64,000 bases of DNA. It comes from Scatonaster sp045598705 (GTDB taxonomy: Bacteria > Bacillota > Clostridia > Saccharofermentanales > Saccharofermentanaceae). The stretch is from NCBI GenBank assembly GCA_045598705.1, contig JAZLMM010000002.1, forward strand, positions 1 to 64,000, read 5' to 3'. Numbering within the stretch: position 1 is the first letter of the stretch; each line of letters starts with the position of its first letter. The notes beneath the pieces were generated by a model that saw nothing but the letters and a program-made list of their open reading frames with translations, was not told the DNA's origin and searched no databases. Shown here piece by piece: positions 53,449 through 62,815 of the stretch. The translations under genes and the position numbers were made by a program.

Positions 53449-54959
53449 CAGAGTTTCACCTCAAAATGCATCACACTGCAAGCCGGAATCGTAAATGTTA
53501 ACTTATCTCCTTCCGTCTCATATGTGGTACAAGCACATGTCTTCACGCAATCCGGTTGTTCAAAGGTATTCTTATCATTCATCTTACCTGTGAGAATCTC
53601 AGCTGCAAGAACTTCTACTGAGTAATCGAGAAAATCGGCCTTCACCTCATATTCTTCTTCACAAGATAGATTCGCAAGGGTGATATGATAATGACCATTC
53701 GCATCTTTCGAACAAGACTCATGAAGATTCGGCACCATGTACTCAGCGTCTTCACCGATTTGCTTAGTATCAATCGCACTCTTTACCAGCGTGCCGTCCT
53801 GATGATACTTATACATATCAAAGACATAATAAGTCGGAGTCTTAATCATACGGTCGCCTTCCGTGAGGATGACAGACTGCAGAACATTCACAAGCTGAGC
53901 GATATTCGCCATCTTGACACGCTCACAGTGCTTGTTGAATATGTTGAGGTTAATAGCAGCAACCAGCGCATCACGTATCGTATTCTGCTGGAACAAGAAT
54001 CCAGGATTTGTCCCTTCTTCCACATCATACCAAGTACCCCACTCGTCCACAATTAAGCCAATATTGTGAGCCGGATCATATCGATCAAGAATCGCTGACT
54101 GTTTCGTTATGATTTCATCCATGTAGAGTGATTTACTTAAGGTCTTATACCATTCTTGTTCGGTAAAATCACTTGCCGAGCCCTTCTTGGACCATTCGTG
54201 TGGAATCGTGTAGTAATGGAGAGAAATACCATCCATAAAGCCATGTGGATTGCCCATTCCGCAGACTACCTTATGACACTGAGACAGCACGGTCTCCATC
54301 CATCCATAATCATCACCGTTCGGGCCGCATGCGATTCGATTGATATGCTGATCCGCATTGTAATCTTTGACAAAAGACTGGTAACGGCGGTATTCGCTGG
54401 CATAGTACTCAGGAAGCATATTGCCGCCACATCCCCAGTTCTCATTACCAATGCCGAAATAATCAACTTTCCACGGTTGTTCACTACCATTCTTCTTTCG
54501 TAGTTCGGCCATCGGTGAAATTCCGTCAAAGGTCATATATTCGACCCACTCACTCATTTCCTGGACCGTTCCGGAACCAACATTTCCATTCACATATGTC
54601 TTACAACCGAGTTGACGACATAATTCCATGTACTCGTGTGTACCGAAACTATTATCTTCGACCACACCTCCCCAGTTTGTATTGACCATTCTTTTCCTGG
54701 AAGACTTCTCACCGATGCCGTCTTTCCAATGATATTCATCGGCAAAACAACCTCCCGGCCAGCGCAAGACCGGAATGCGAATCGCGCGAAGTGCATCAAC
54801 GACATCCTTACGCATACCGTTCACATTAGGAATATCAGCATTCTCTCCGACATACACGCCACCATAGATGCAACGACCTAAGTGCTCGGAGAAATGTCCT
54901 TGAATCTCTGGAGATATGTGGCCTTGGGACTGATTCGGATCAATAATTAGACGGTACAT
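53448..54959 (-). CDS. GH51 alpha-L-arabinofuranosidase, intracellular
   Basis: A 503-aa retaining arabinofuranosidase. The acid/base Glu is in FGIGNENWGCGG (near 173) and the nucleophile Glu in VDEWGTWYD (near 306); RWPGGCFADEYHW is the substrate-site motif. A C-terminal beta domain follows. There is no signal peptide, so it removes arabinose from imported oligosaccharides. AAGGAG precedes the ATG. It heads the GH51-DUF6171-kinase-araD-isomerase run, turning released arabinose directly into xylulose-5-P. Confidence 0.95.
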   Translation of the reverse strand: MYRLIIDPNQSQGHISPEIQGHFSEHLGRCIYGGVYVGENADIPNVNGMRKDVVDALRAIRIPVLRWPGGCFADEYHWKDGIGEKSSRKRMVNTNWGGVVEDNSFGTHEYMELCRQLGCKTYVNGNVGSGTVQEMSEWVEYMTFDGISPMAELRKKNGSEQPWKVDYFGIGNENWGCGGNMLPEYYASEYRRYQSFVKDYNADQHINRIACGPNGDDYGWMETVLSQCHKVVCGMGNPHGFMDGISLHYYTIPHEWSKKGSASDFTEQEWYKTLSKSLYMDEIITKQSAILDRYDPAHNIGLIVDEWGTWYDVEEGTNPGFLFQQNTIRDALVAAINLNIFNKHCERVKMANIAQLVNVLQSVILTEGDRMIKTPTYYVFDMYKYHQDGTLVKSAIDTKQIGEDAEYMVPNLHESCSKDANGHYHITLANLSCEEEYEVKADFLDYSVEVLAAEILTGKMNDKNTFEQPDCVKTCACTTYETEGDKLTFTIPACSVMHFEVKL

Positions 54960-55085
54960 AAGTACTCTCCTTATCTGCGTATATAATCAACGATGTATCG
55001 GAACATTGTGCAAATTTCCAATCACCATGAGTTTATGTTACATGACATATGTAGAAAATCAATAACAAATTTAGAAATCTATATT

Positions 55086-55117
55086 GAGTTGAATGATTTC
55101 TCAAACTCGTTTATGAT
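55086..55117 (+). promoter_or_regulatory. Promoter and possible operator of the esterase-GH43 gene
   Basis: TTGAAT (55,089-55,094), 17-nt spacer, TATGAT (55,112-55,117). GAGTTGA (55,086-55,092) and TCAAACTC (55,101-55,108) form a near-palindrome over the -35 and spacer, a plausible operator for a sugar-responsive repressor. The rest of the divergent gap (54,960-55,085) contains a TACATATGTCATGTAACAT-like partial palindrome on the minus strand but no clear GH51 promoter. Confidence 0.6.
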
Positions 55118-55150
55118 GAATCTATACTCTTGATTGGGCAGGTAATTCAT

Positions 55151-58123
55151 ATGTTGAAAGTAGTATCTACCGAGAATGGTTCAGTTCGCGGATTTCAAGG
55201 AAATAACACAAGAATTTCAGTTTTTAAGGGCATTCCCTTCGCCGCACCGCCGGTTGGTGAGAACCGATGGCGCGCACCACAGCCCTGTGAGAACTGGGAA
55301 GGCGTAAGAGAATGTAGTCAATTCGCCCCAATTTCTGTTCAAGATCAACCCGGTGTCGGCACCGATATCTATTGTCGTGAATGGCATGTGGACAAAGATA
55401 TTGAGATTAATGAAGATTGCCTATATCTGAACGTCTGGACACCGGCACAAAGCAATACGGATGCACTACCCGTCCTTGTATGGTTCTTCGGCGGTGCTTT
55501 TCAATGGGGATACACCCGCGAGATGGAATTTAATGGTGAGCAGCTTGCGAAGCGAGGTATTATCGTTGTCAGTGTCAACTATCGCCTCGGTGCACTTGGT
55601 TTTCTCACCCATCCTGATTTGATAGCTGAATCGCCTGATGCACCGGCTAACTTTGGTGTACTCGATCAGCAGGCCGGGCTTCGTTGGGTCATCCGCAATA
55701 TCGCCAATTTCGGTGGTGATCCAAAGAATATCACCATAGCCGGACAATCCGCCGGAGGCGGTTCTGTTCTGACACACCTGACCAGCCCATCCAGCATCGG
55801 ACTTTTCCAGAAAGCCCTCATATTCTCCGGCATCATCGAGAGTCCTTACATCAAGGATAATGTCATTATTCCACAAGATATTGAGCATGTTTCTAAGATG
55901 GGCGACAAATTCCTTGAGACGCTTGGCGTCTCCTCAATTGAAGAGGCCAGAAAGATTGACGCGTTCGTCATTCGAGACAAATATGCCAAATTCAGAGAGG
56001 AGAACATGTTCTTCTTTACCCCTTGCATCGACCATGTCTTCCTTGCTGACGAACCTTTCAAGTTGATGCTCCAGGGCAAGCAGGCCAATGTTCCGATTCT
56101 CGCCGGCAACACATTCGACGAGTTCCCAAGTTTCATCTTTGCAAGTAGTTCGGAAGATTTCGAAGCACAGGCGAAGACGATGTTCGGTAATCGTGCCGAT
56201 ACCTTCCTGTCTTTCCCAGAATCCAGAGAAGTCAAAGAAGGTAACAAATATGCTTGGGTCCGCGGCATCGAATGTTCCGTCAAAGCTGTCCTGGATAGAA
56301 ATGGTGCACCTGGATTCTACTATAGTTTTGAACCCGATATCCCAGGTGAAGACAATCCTGGAACTTTTCATTCCGTTGATTTATGGTTCTGGTTCGAGAC
56401 ACTCTCTGGATGCTGGAGACCTTTTACCGGATGTCATTACGATCTTGCAAGACAGATGGCCAATTACCTGACGAACTTCGTCAAGAACGGCGACCCGAAT
56501 GGCGAAGATTGCACAGGAGCGGCCATGCCAAGATGGATGCCTTACACGCATCGCACACCTAATGGCATGTATTTTACAAAAGACGGATGCATACCGAAAT
56601 CAGGAAATTCTGCGTTCTACCAATTCGTTACGGACTATCTCACAGATCGTGCACTCGGCAATGTTCAGATTGCGCCGCTTTCACACGAGAGTATTGCTGC
56701 GATGCAGGCACCGCTCAAGAAACAAGCATTCAACCCGTATCTTCCTTCCTGGGAGTATATTCCTGACGGCGAACCCTATGTATTTAGTGACCGTGTATAT
56801 GTCTATGGTTCTCATGACTACTGGAATGGCTGTTACTTCTGTCCGGGAGACTATGTAAGCTGGTCTGCCCCAATCGACGATCTAGCAAGTTGGCGCTTTG
56901 AAGGCACGTTCTACAGAAGAACGGACGACCCGGACAATCAGGACAATCGTGGATGTCTCTATGCACCGGATGTCACGGTCGGTCCAGATGGGAATTACTA
57001 TCTCTTCTATGTGCTTGACAATCGGGATGTCGTCGCAGTCGCCAAGAGCAACAAGCCGCAAGGACCTTTCTCATATATCGGACACGTCCATTATGAGGAT
57101 GGCACGCTTCTCGGGCTCAAAGACACAGACGAACCGCAGTTCGACCCCGGCGTCATTACGATTGGAGATACCACCTACCTGTATACCGGATTCTGCGGAC
57201 AAGGCGATGTAAAACGTCATGGTGCCATGGTCACTGTACTTGGACCGGACATGCTTACCATTAAGAAGGCGCCGAAGTTTATCGTTCCAGGGTGCATGTA
57301 CGCCGCTGGCACCGAGTATGAGCATCACGCATTCTTTGAAGCACCCTCCATTCGAGAGCGTAACGGTATCTTCTATTTCGTTTACTCTTCCGAAGTATGT
57401 CACGAACTCTGCTATGCCATAGCCGACAATCCGGAGGGGCCTTTTACATACGGTGGAGTTATTGTCAGTAACTGTGATCTGGGCATTGATACTTATAAAC
57501 CGAAGAATCAGCCGTCCGCCTACGGTGCGAACAATCATGGTAGCATCGTAGAGATCAATGGCGAGTGGTACATCTTCTACCACAGACACACAAACAATAC
57601 ATGGTTCTCCAGACAAGGCTGCGCAGAGAAGATTTCTTTTGACGAAGAGGGTCGCATCAAGCAAGTGGAGATGACTTCTTGCGGTCTGAATGGTGGTCCG
57701 CTTCGCGATACGGATGAATATCCGGCCTATATTGCCTGTAATCTCTTCTCCACGAAGAATCTGGATGATCCATATAATGGACAACACCAGACCCCTTATA
57801 TCGTACAGGAAGGCAAAGACGGAGATCATGAACCAGGTTATATCACCCAGATTCGCGAAGGAACCGTCATCGGCTTCAAATACTTTGACTTTAAGGGCGT
57901 CACTGGTGTATCGATCAACGTGCGTGGTTACGGTAACGGCACCTTCGAAGTCAGAACTTCGAGTGATGGTGATGTATTGGGTGAGATTCCGGTCCTCTAT
58001 ACGACCGCTTGGACGCAATACTCTACAAACTGCAAGATTCCTGATGGCATCTCTTCCCTTTACCTATGCTACAAGGGAAATGGCGATGTCATGCTTCGCT
58101 CCGTGAAGTGCTTACACGACTAA
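55151..58123 (+). CDS. Carboxylesterase type B - GH43 - CBM6-like fusion enzyme
   Basis: A 990-aa three-domain cytoplasmic protein; start 55,151 follows GGCAGG. Residues 1 to about 510 are a type B carboxylesterase with the oxyanion loop FGGAFQWGY, nucleophile Ser200 (GQSAGGGS), AGNTFDEFPSF and FHSVDLWFWFE with the likely His. About 528-850 is GH43: IPDGEPYVF (base Asp near 538), APDVTVGPDG (Asp near 606) and FFEAPSIRERNG (acid Glu near 729). The last 120 residues are a CBM6-like sandwich (GYITQIREGTVIGFKYFDF in part). It probably strips ester-linked groups (feruloyl or acetyl) and arabinose or xylose from one oligosaccharide. No signal peptide. Divergent from the GH51 operon. Confidence 0.88.
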   Translation: MLKVVSTENGSVRGFQGNNTRISVFKGIPFAAPPVGENRWRAPQPCENWEGVRECSQFAPISVQDQPGVGTDIYCREWHVDKDIEINEDCLYLNVWTPAQSNTDALPVLVWFFGGAFQWGYTREMEFNGEQLAKRGIIVVSVNYRLGALGFLTHPDLIAESPDAPANFGVLDQQAGLRWVIRNIANFGGDPKNITIAGQSAGGGSVLTHLTSPSSIGLFQKALIFSGIIESPYIKDNVIIPQDIEHVSKMGDKFLETLGVSSIEEARKIDAFVIRDKYAKFREENMFFFTPCIDHVFLADEPFKLMLQGKQANVPILAGNTFDEFPSFIFASSSEDFEAQAKTMFGNRADTFLSFPESREVKEGNKYAWVRGIECSVKAVLDRNGAPGFYYSFEPDIPGEDNPGTFHSVDLWFWFETLSGCWRPFTGCHYDLARQMANYLTNFVKNGDPNGEDCTGAAMPRWMPYTHRTPNGMYFTKDGCIPKSGNSAFYQFVTDYLTDRALGNVQIAPLSHESIAAMQAPLKKQAFNPYLPSWEYIPDGEPYVFSDRVYVYGSHDYWNGCYFCPGDYVSWSAPIDDLASWRFEGTFYRRTDDPDNQDNRGCLYAPDVTVGPDGNYYLFYVLDNRDVVAVAKSNKPQGPFSYIGHVHYEDGTLLGLKDTDEPQFDPGVITIGDTTYLYTGFCGQGDVKRHGAMVTVLGPDMLTIKKAPKFIVPGCMYAAGTEYEHHAFFEAPSIRERNGIFYFVYSSEVCHELCYAIADNPEGPFTYGGVIVSNCDLGIDTYKPKNQPSAYGANNHGSIVEINGEWYIFYHRHTNNTWFSRQGCAEKISFDEEGRIKQVEMTSCGLNGGPLRDTDEYPAYIACNLFSTKNLDDPYNGQHQTPYIVQEGKDGDHEPGYITQIREGTVIGFKYFDFKGVTGVSINVRGYGNGTFEVRTSSDGDVLGEIPVLYTTAWTQYSTNCKIPDGISSLYLCYKGNGDVMLRSVKCLHD

Positions 58124-58153
58124 TCTAGTATCCATATTGTTACAACGAAATCA

Positions 58154-59335
58154 TCAAGCGCCCTTCTCAATGACACCCATGATCTTGTTGCCACAGTACT
58201 GACATACATAATTCTCATCCACAGCACCTACAATTGGTGAAGCACAGGACGGACAGGTATCCTTCACAATCTTCTTTGCCAAGGCCACCTGAAGCACATC
58301 TTCGTGAATCTCAATCGTACAATGCTGCAAATAGTTCATGCGAATCGAGTTTCTCACGCGGCGCATGCCACGAAGATCTGAATATCCTTGGATTTCGTTA
58401 TTAGGTACGAACGGTTTACTCGATCTTGCGAAAATTCTTGAGAACTCATTTGTGACCTGAATCAGACGTATCCTGCGAACGCGGCGAAGTACCAGTACAT
58501 ACATACATATACCGATGATGGAACCAAATACGATTTGCTGAACCAAATCCTTCTTAACCAAGTCTACCGAGCCGAGATGATTGGAAGCATCCAACAGTTG
58601 CTCCGTGATATACTCGGAATTGTAGTATTTTGAAACCATATCGACCACATAGAAGGTCATAATGACTGCTACAATAAGTCCAAGCGCCATAAGAATGACA
58701 AAGAACACGTTCTTAGATTTAAGGTGCTTATTCTCATAGAAAGAAGGACGATTGACGCCTTGTTCGACTTCACTCGAGATGCTATAGAACTGATCGCCTG
58801 CTATGATTTTCGCATGAAGATCGGAGCTTCCACAACTGTCACAATGACCAGTGAAATACTCGCGTTTCTCGATCAATGCACCACAATTCTTACACTCACA
58901 AGAGACACGCTTACTATAAAGTTCTATCTGATAATCTGAATTGTCTGGCATGAGCGTAAACCGCTTCATGTAGAGTAACCGATAGATCCGAAGTTCCAAT
59001 TTCACCGACCAAATCGGACGTCCAACCACTTTTGCAAGATCTTCGAAGCAGATATATCCATCCAGTGAACCTTCGAAATAACTAGAATAGAATGTCGCGC
59101 GATACATCATGCGACGCGACAATTCCGCGAGTAGAATCACCGCAACTGATACGATTGAATAGATGATTGAACACATCATGGAACCTGCATGCCAAGCCGT
59201 ATCGAGATCATCATGGTAATAAGTAAGCAGATCAAAAATGTCATACAGACATACCACTAGAAGTGTAACAGCAAGAATAGTCAGCACGACATTCTTGATT
59301 CTCAGAATCTTTACGGTTTTCTCTTTCAAATACAT
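58154..59335 (-). CDS. Membrane protein with two zinc ribbons, unknown function
   Basis: A 393-aa protein. Two N-terminal membrane helices (about 12-30 and 50-68) are followed by a short winged-helix-like stretch (GYICFEDLAKVVGRP) and a zinc ribbon with CECKNCGALI and GHCDSCGSSD near 145-170. Two more helices (about 213-235 and 270-285) precede a soluble domain, and a C-terminal ribbon has CPSCASP and CQYCGNK. Cysteine-rich segments are probably cytoplasmic. I know no named family for this layout. It converges on the fusion enzyme gene and may be read with the downstream-to-upstream sulfur genes. Confidence 0.75.
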   Translation of the reverse strand: MYLKEKTVKILRIKNVVLTILAVTLLVVCLYDIFDLLTYYHDDLDTAWHAGSMMCSIIYSIVSVAVILLAELSRRMMYRATFYSSYFEGSLDGYICFEDLAKVVGRPIWSVKLELRIYRLLYMKRFTLMPDNSDYQIELYSKRVSCECKNCGALIEKREYFTGHCDSCGSSDLHAKIIAGDQFYSISSEVEQGVNRPSFYENKHLKSKNVFFVILMALGLIVAVIMTFYVVDMVSKYYNSEYITEQLLDASNHLGSVDLVKKDLVQQIVFGSIIGICMYVLVLRRVRRIRLIQVTNEFSRIFARSSKPFVPNNEIQGYSDLRGMRRVRNSIRMNYLQHCTIEIHEDVLQVALAKKIVKDTCPSCASPIVGAVDENYVCQYCGNKIMGVIEKGA

Positions 59336-59381
59336 ACGTTGCCTTCCCCTTCTCTATGAAATCACATACGTAATGACGTTC

Positions 59382-60407
59382 CTAATTCATGCGATATAAC
59401 TCATCAGTTTGTGGTGGCAAGAATGGAATCTCTTTACCATCCACATCCTTCAATTGGAATCCTTCGTTGGTAAAAGCACCGATGACGCAAGAAGGAATGC
59501 CTTTCATCGACATCACTTCTAATAACGCTTTCGGCTCTGAAGTTGCTATCAAGATTGAACCCGACGAGATCAGGCGATACGGATCAATATCCATTGTCTC
59601 ACAGATGGCCTTCGTGCAAGGTGCAACCGGAACTTTCGATAGGTCGACCGATACGCCGATACCAGAGAAATCCGCCATCTCATAGGCCGCTCCTAATACG
59701 CCACCTTCGGTAACATCATGCATCAGGTGAGTAGAACTGTATGCAATTCCTCTTTCATTGACTGCACCGTTCGGATCACGGAGTGAACAAGCCGTAACCC
59801 CATCTTCTACTACTGATATTTTCGAGATGAAGGTCTTTGCTTCTGAGATCATATCGTCAGTAACCTTACCCTTCAGTTTCGCTTCATGTTCCATCGCTGC
59901 GATCCATGTTCCCTCAATGCCTGCGGTCTTGGTCATCACCAGTGTATCACCAGGCATCGCAATACCACGTGGGATTGGAGAATCTTTGTCCGCAATGCCA
60001 AAGGCCGTCGTGATCACGATAAAACGATTGACACTGTCACTTACTTCGGTATGACCACCCACGATATCGACACCGAGTGATTCTGCCGTAGAAGATGCTT
60101 GTTCAACGATATGAACCACATCTTCCTTCGTGCACTCCGGCGGTGCAATCAGAACCGTCAGAATCGCACTTGGACGAATGCCGCAAGCCGCAATATCGTT
60201 ACAGGAAACATGGATAGAAAGCGCACCGGACTGCATGCCACCTGCAGTAATCGGATCAGAAGAGGTAACCAGAAGCTTGTCGCCAAGATCAAGCCAAGCA
60301 CAATCCGCACCAATATTGGCACCGATCAATGTCCGATCCGAGAGTTTCGGAAGCCGAGATAGAACAATCTCTTTCAATTCTTCGTTGGTCAATTTACCAA
60401 TCCGCAT
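59382..60407 (-). CDS. AIR-synthase-superfamily protein (HypE/ThiL/SelD-like)
   Basis: A 341-aa ATP-binding protein of the PurM/AIR-synthase fold. The N-terminal half has GANIGADCAW, TSSDPITAGG and SIHVSCNDIAACGIRPSA, the metal-ATP strand region; the C-terminal half has HDVTEGGVLGAAYEMAD. It lacks the conserved Cys-terminated tail of HypE and the Sec/Cys loop of SelD. It starts 6 bases after thiI ends, inside a purB / cysteine desulfurase / thiI run, so a role in thiol or cofactor metabolism is possible. Its substrate is unknown. Confidence 0.8.
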   Translation of the reverse strand: MRIGKLTNEELKEIVLSRLPKLSDRTLIGANIGADCAWLDLGDKLLVTSSDPITAGGMQSGALSIHVSCNDIAACGIRPSAILTVLIAPPECTKEDVVHIVEQASSTAESLGVDIVGGHTEVSDSVNRFIVITTAFGIADKDSPIPRGIAMPGDTLVMTKTAGIEGTWIAAMEHEAKLKGKVTDDMISEAKTFISKISVVEDGVTACSLRDPNGAVNERGIAYSSTHLMHDVTEGGVLGAAYEMADFSGIGVSVDLSKVPVAPCTKAICETMDIDPYRLISSGSILIATSEPKALLEVMSMKGIPSCVIGAFTNEGFQLKDVDGKEIPFLPPQTDELYRMN

Positions 60408-60412
60408 ATCTC

Positions 60413-61639
60413 TTATCCTCTTGGTGTACGCTCGATCTTATAGGTCTCAATGCCATCAACGCCCTGCTTGACTAGAGCTTCAATATCCAGCTTCGACTCC
60501 GCTTCGATGATGTGCTTCTTCTGCGGATGTGTCTTCGGATGTTTTGCGACAAATACCGTACAGCAATCCTCATATGGCAGGATCGATGTCTCGAAAGCGC
60601 CGATTCTGCGCGAGATATTGCAGGTCTCTTCTTTGTCAGTACCAATCAACGGACGGAAGACCGGCATGGTCTTGACGACCTCATTCGTAATCTGGATCGC
60701 TTCAATCGTCTGGCTGGCCACCTGTCCCAGTGACTCACCAGTAATCAAGCACTTACACTCCTGTTTCTTCGCCACTTCTTCCGCAATCTCGAACATAATG
60801 CGGCGCATCGTGATTGTGAGCATATCTTGTGGGCTATTCTTATATAGGTTCAGCTGAATATCGGTAAAATTGCAGACATGAAGCATAATGGTACCAGAAT
60901 ACTGCGACACGATTCGCGCGAGATCTTTTACCTTCTCCAGCGCGCGTTCACTGGTATACGGATAAGAGTGGAAATAGATTGCTTCGAGTTGCATTCCGCG
61001 AGAAGCCATCATGTAGCCGGCAACCGGACTGTCGATACCGCCGGACAGAAGGAGCATACCCTTACCTGCTGTACCAACAGGAAGACCACGATGACCTTCC
61101 AGTTTCTCGCTATAAACATACATACTTTCACGAACTTCCACATAAATAACGAAGTCTGGATTATGCACGTCTACGCTCAACTCTTCATGCGCAATCAGGA
61201 TTGCTTCACCCACATCGGCTGCAATCTCCGGTGAAGCCATCGGGAATCGCTTATTACCACGCTTACTCTCTACTTTGAATGTCTTATAATCATGTTCAGC
61301 GAGAATCTCATCCGTCAACATGCACGCATATTGCTTAATATCGTCAATTGTTGTGCCTTCAAACTTCCATACAAGGCTTGCCGATACGAGACCAAAGACC
61401 TGTGTGACCGCCTTCAGTACTTCCTGCGCGGTTTCTTTATCTTCAAGAAGATCAGACTCTGGGTCTTTGGGCTCGATCCAGATTCTGGACTGGCTCTGAA
61501 TAATGGTAAAAGCACCGAATTCCTTCAGTCTCCAGCGCATATTGCTCATCAGCTGTCTTTCGAACTTTCCGCGATTCAATCCCTTGAGGGCAATCTCACC
61601 CATACGTGCCAGAATGACGGTCTTATAATCGTGACTCAT
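60413..61639 (-). CDS. thiI: tRNA 4-thiouridine synthase ThiI
   Basis: A 408-aa enzyme that makes s4U8 in tRNA. The N-terminal ferredoxin-like and THUMP domains (about 1-165, with KTFKVESKRGNKRFP) precede the PP-loop LLLSGGIDSPVAGYMM near 195-210, then the CLITGESLGQVASQT and FRPLIGTDKEE motifs. It has no C-terminal rhodanese domain, like Bacillus ThiI, and so depends on a dedicated cysteine desulfurase, which is the gene directly upstream. AAGGAG precedes the ATG. Confidence 0.95.
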   Translation of the reverse strand: MSHDYKTVILARMGEIALKGLNRGKFERQLMSNMRWRLKEFGAFTIIQSQSRIWIEPKDPESDLLEDKETAQEVLKAVTQVFGLVSASLVWKFEGTTIDDIKQYACMLTDEILAEHDYKTFKVESKRGNKRFPMASPEIAADVGEAILIAHEELSVDVHNPDFVIYVEVRESMYVYSEKLEGHRGLPVGTAGKGMLLLSGGIDSPVAGYMMASRGMQLEAIYFHSYPYTSERALEKVKDLARIVSQYSGTIMLHVCNFTDIQLNLYKNSPQDMLTITMRRIMFEIAEEVAKKQECKCLITGESLGQVASQTIEAIQITNEVVKTMPVFRPLIGTDKEETCNISRRIGAFETSILPYEDCCTVFVAKHPKTHPQKKHIIEAESKLDIEALVKQGVDGIETYKIERTPRG

Positions 61640-61650
61640 TGTAATTCTCC

Positions 61651-62790
61651 TTATACCTTGTATTTCTCGTAGATCTCAGCGATGGCCTGAATGGTCTGAT
61701 CCATCTCTTCTTTCGTATTCATTCGGCAGAAGCTGAACCGTACCGCATTACGCGCAAGTTCGAGCTTAACGCCCATCTCCGACAGTACATAGCTCACCGC
61801 CTTCGATTTGCTGGAGCAAGCCGAAACGGTGGATACATAGATCTCTTTTTCCTCTAAACAGTGTAGCATAGTTTCGGACTGAAAAGACGGGAATGACACG
61901 TTCAGTACATACGGCAACGCATCTTTGGGCGAGATGATCGTTACACCAAGGTTCTCAAGTTCCGACGCAAATTCATCACGAAGTGCAGTCATTCGCTCTA
62001 GATTGGACGCTATTTCTCTTGTCGCTTCTTCCAGAGCCATGGCAAAAGCACTTACTAAGTACGGACTTTGTGTTCCGGAGCGCATGCCTCTTTGTTGACC
62101 TCCACCGATAATTAAAGGTTGGACACGAACGCCGGACTTGATGTATAGAAGTCCGAAGCCTTTCAAAGCATGTATCTTATGTCCGGAAAAGGATGCTAGA
62201 TCGACACCCATACGTGAAAGTGCAATCGGAAGTTTTCCAAGGGATTGCACACAATCCAAATGAATCTTGGTATTTCGATTCTTCTTGTTTCGAATCTGAA
62301 CGATTTCTTCCAACGGAAGAATCGAACCCGTTTCATTGTTGACATGTGTGAAGCTCATCAAGGCAGTATTCTCATCGATGGCCTCTTCGAGTGCGTCAAG
62401 ATCAGGTTTCCCATCGGAAAGTACAGGAATATAACAAATCTCATACCCTTCTTTCTCTAAGCGTGCAAAAGACTCCAGTGAAGCTTTATGCTCGGTCTTG
62501 GTCGAGATTATCTTCTTTCCGGCACGTGGATTCTGTCGCACATACCCCATAATAGAAGTATTCACCGACTCCGAACCACAGGAAGTAAAGAATAACTCAT
62601 CACGCTTACAGGAAAGCAATCTAGCAATCTTGTCCGTATCGTCATTCAGTTTCTTCTCAGCCAAGACACCGAGACGGTGGAGCGAACCCGGATTGCCATA
62701 TTCCTCCTCACTCTTCAGCGTTTCATAAACCAAACGAGCCACTTCGGGAAGTGGCTTCGTGGTTGCACTATTGTCAAAATAAATGCTCAT
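61651..62790 (-). CDS. Cysteine desulfurase, ThiI partner (NifZ-like)
   Basis: A 379-aa PLP enzyme beginning YFDNSATTKPLPEV. The PLP lysine is in SGHKIHALKGFG (near 204) and the catalytic Cys in VSACSSKSK (near 325). It lies 11 bases before thiI in the same direction, the arrangement of nifZ-thiI in Bacillus, where this desulfurase feeds sulfur to ThiI. It differs clearly from the IscS-like copy at 7,485-8,648. Confidence 0.93.
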   Translation of the reverse strand: MSIYFDNSATTKPLPEVARLVYETLKSEEEYGNPGSLHRLGVLAEKKLNDDTDKIARLLSCKRDELFFTSCGSESVNTSIMGYVRQNPRAGKKIISTKTEHKASLESFARLEKEGYEICYIPVLSDGKPDLDALEEAIDENTALMSFTHVNNETGSILPLEEIVQIRNKKNRNTKIHLDCVQSLGKLPIALSRMGVDLASFSGHKIHALKGFGLLYIKSGVRVQPLIIGGGQQRGMRSGTQSPYLVSAFAMALEEATREIASNLERMTALRDEFASELENLGVTIISPKDALPYVLNVSFPSFQSETMLHCLEEKEIYVSTVSACSSKSKAVSYVLSEMGVKLELARNAVRFSFCRMNTKEEMDQTIQAIAEIYEKYKV

Positions 62791-62815
62791 AAATCTAAAT
62801 TCCGTATTTCGATCA

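Noticed and set aside
57071..58018. 315-codon open frame antisense to the GH43 domain
   Set aside because: Same reasoning: the sense frame carries all GH43 residues, and the antisense frame is incidental.
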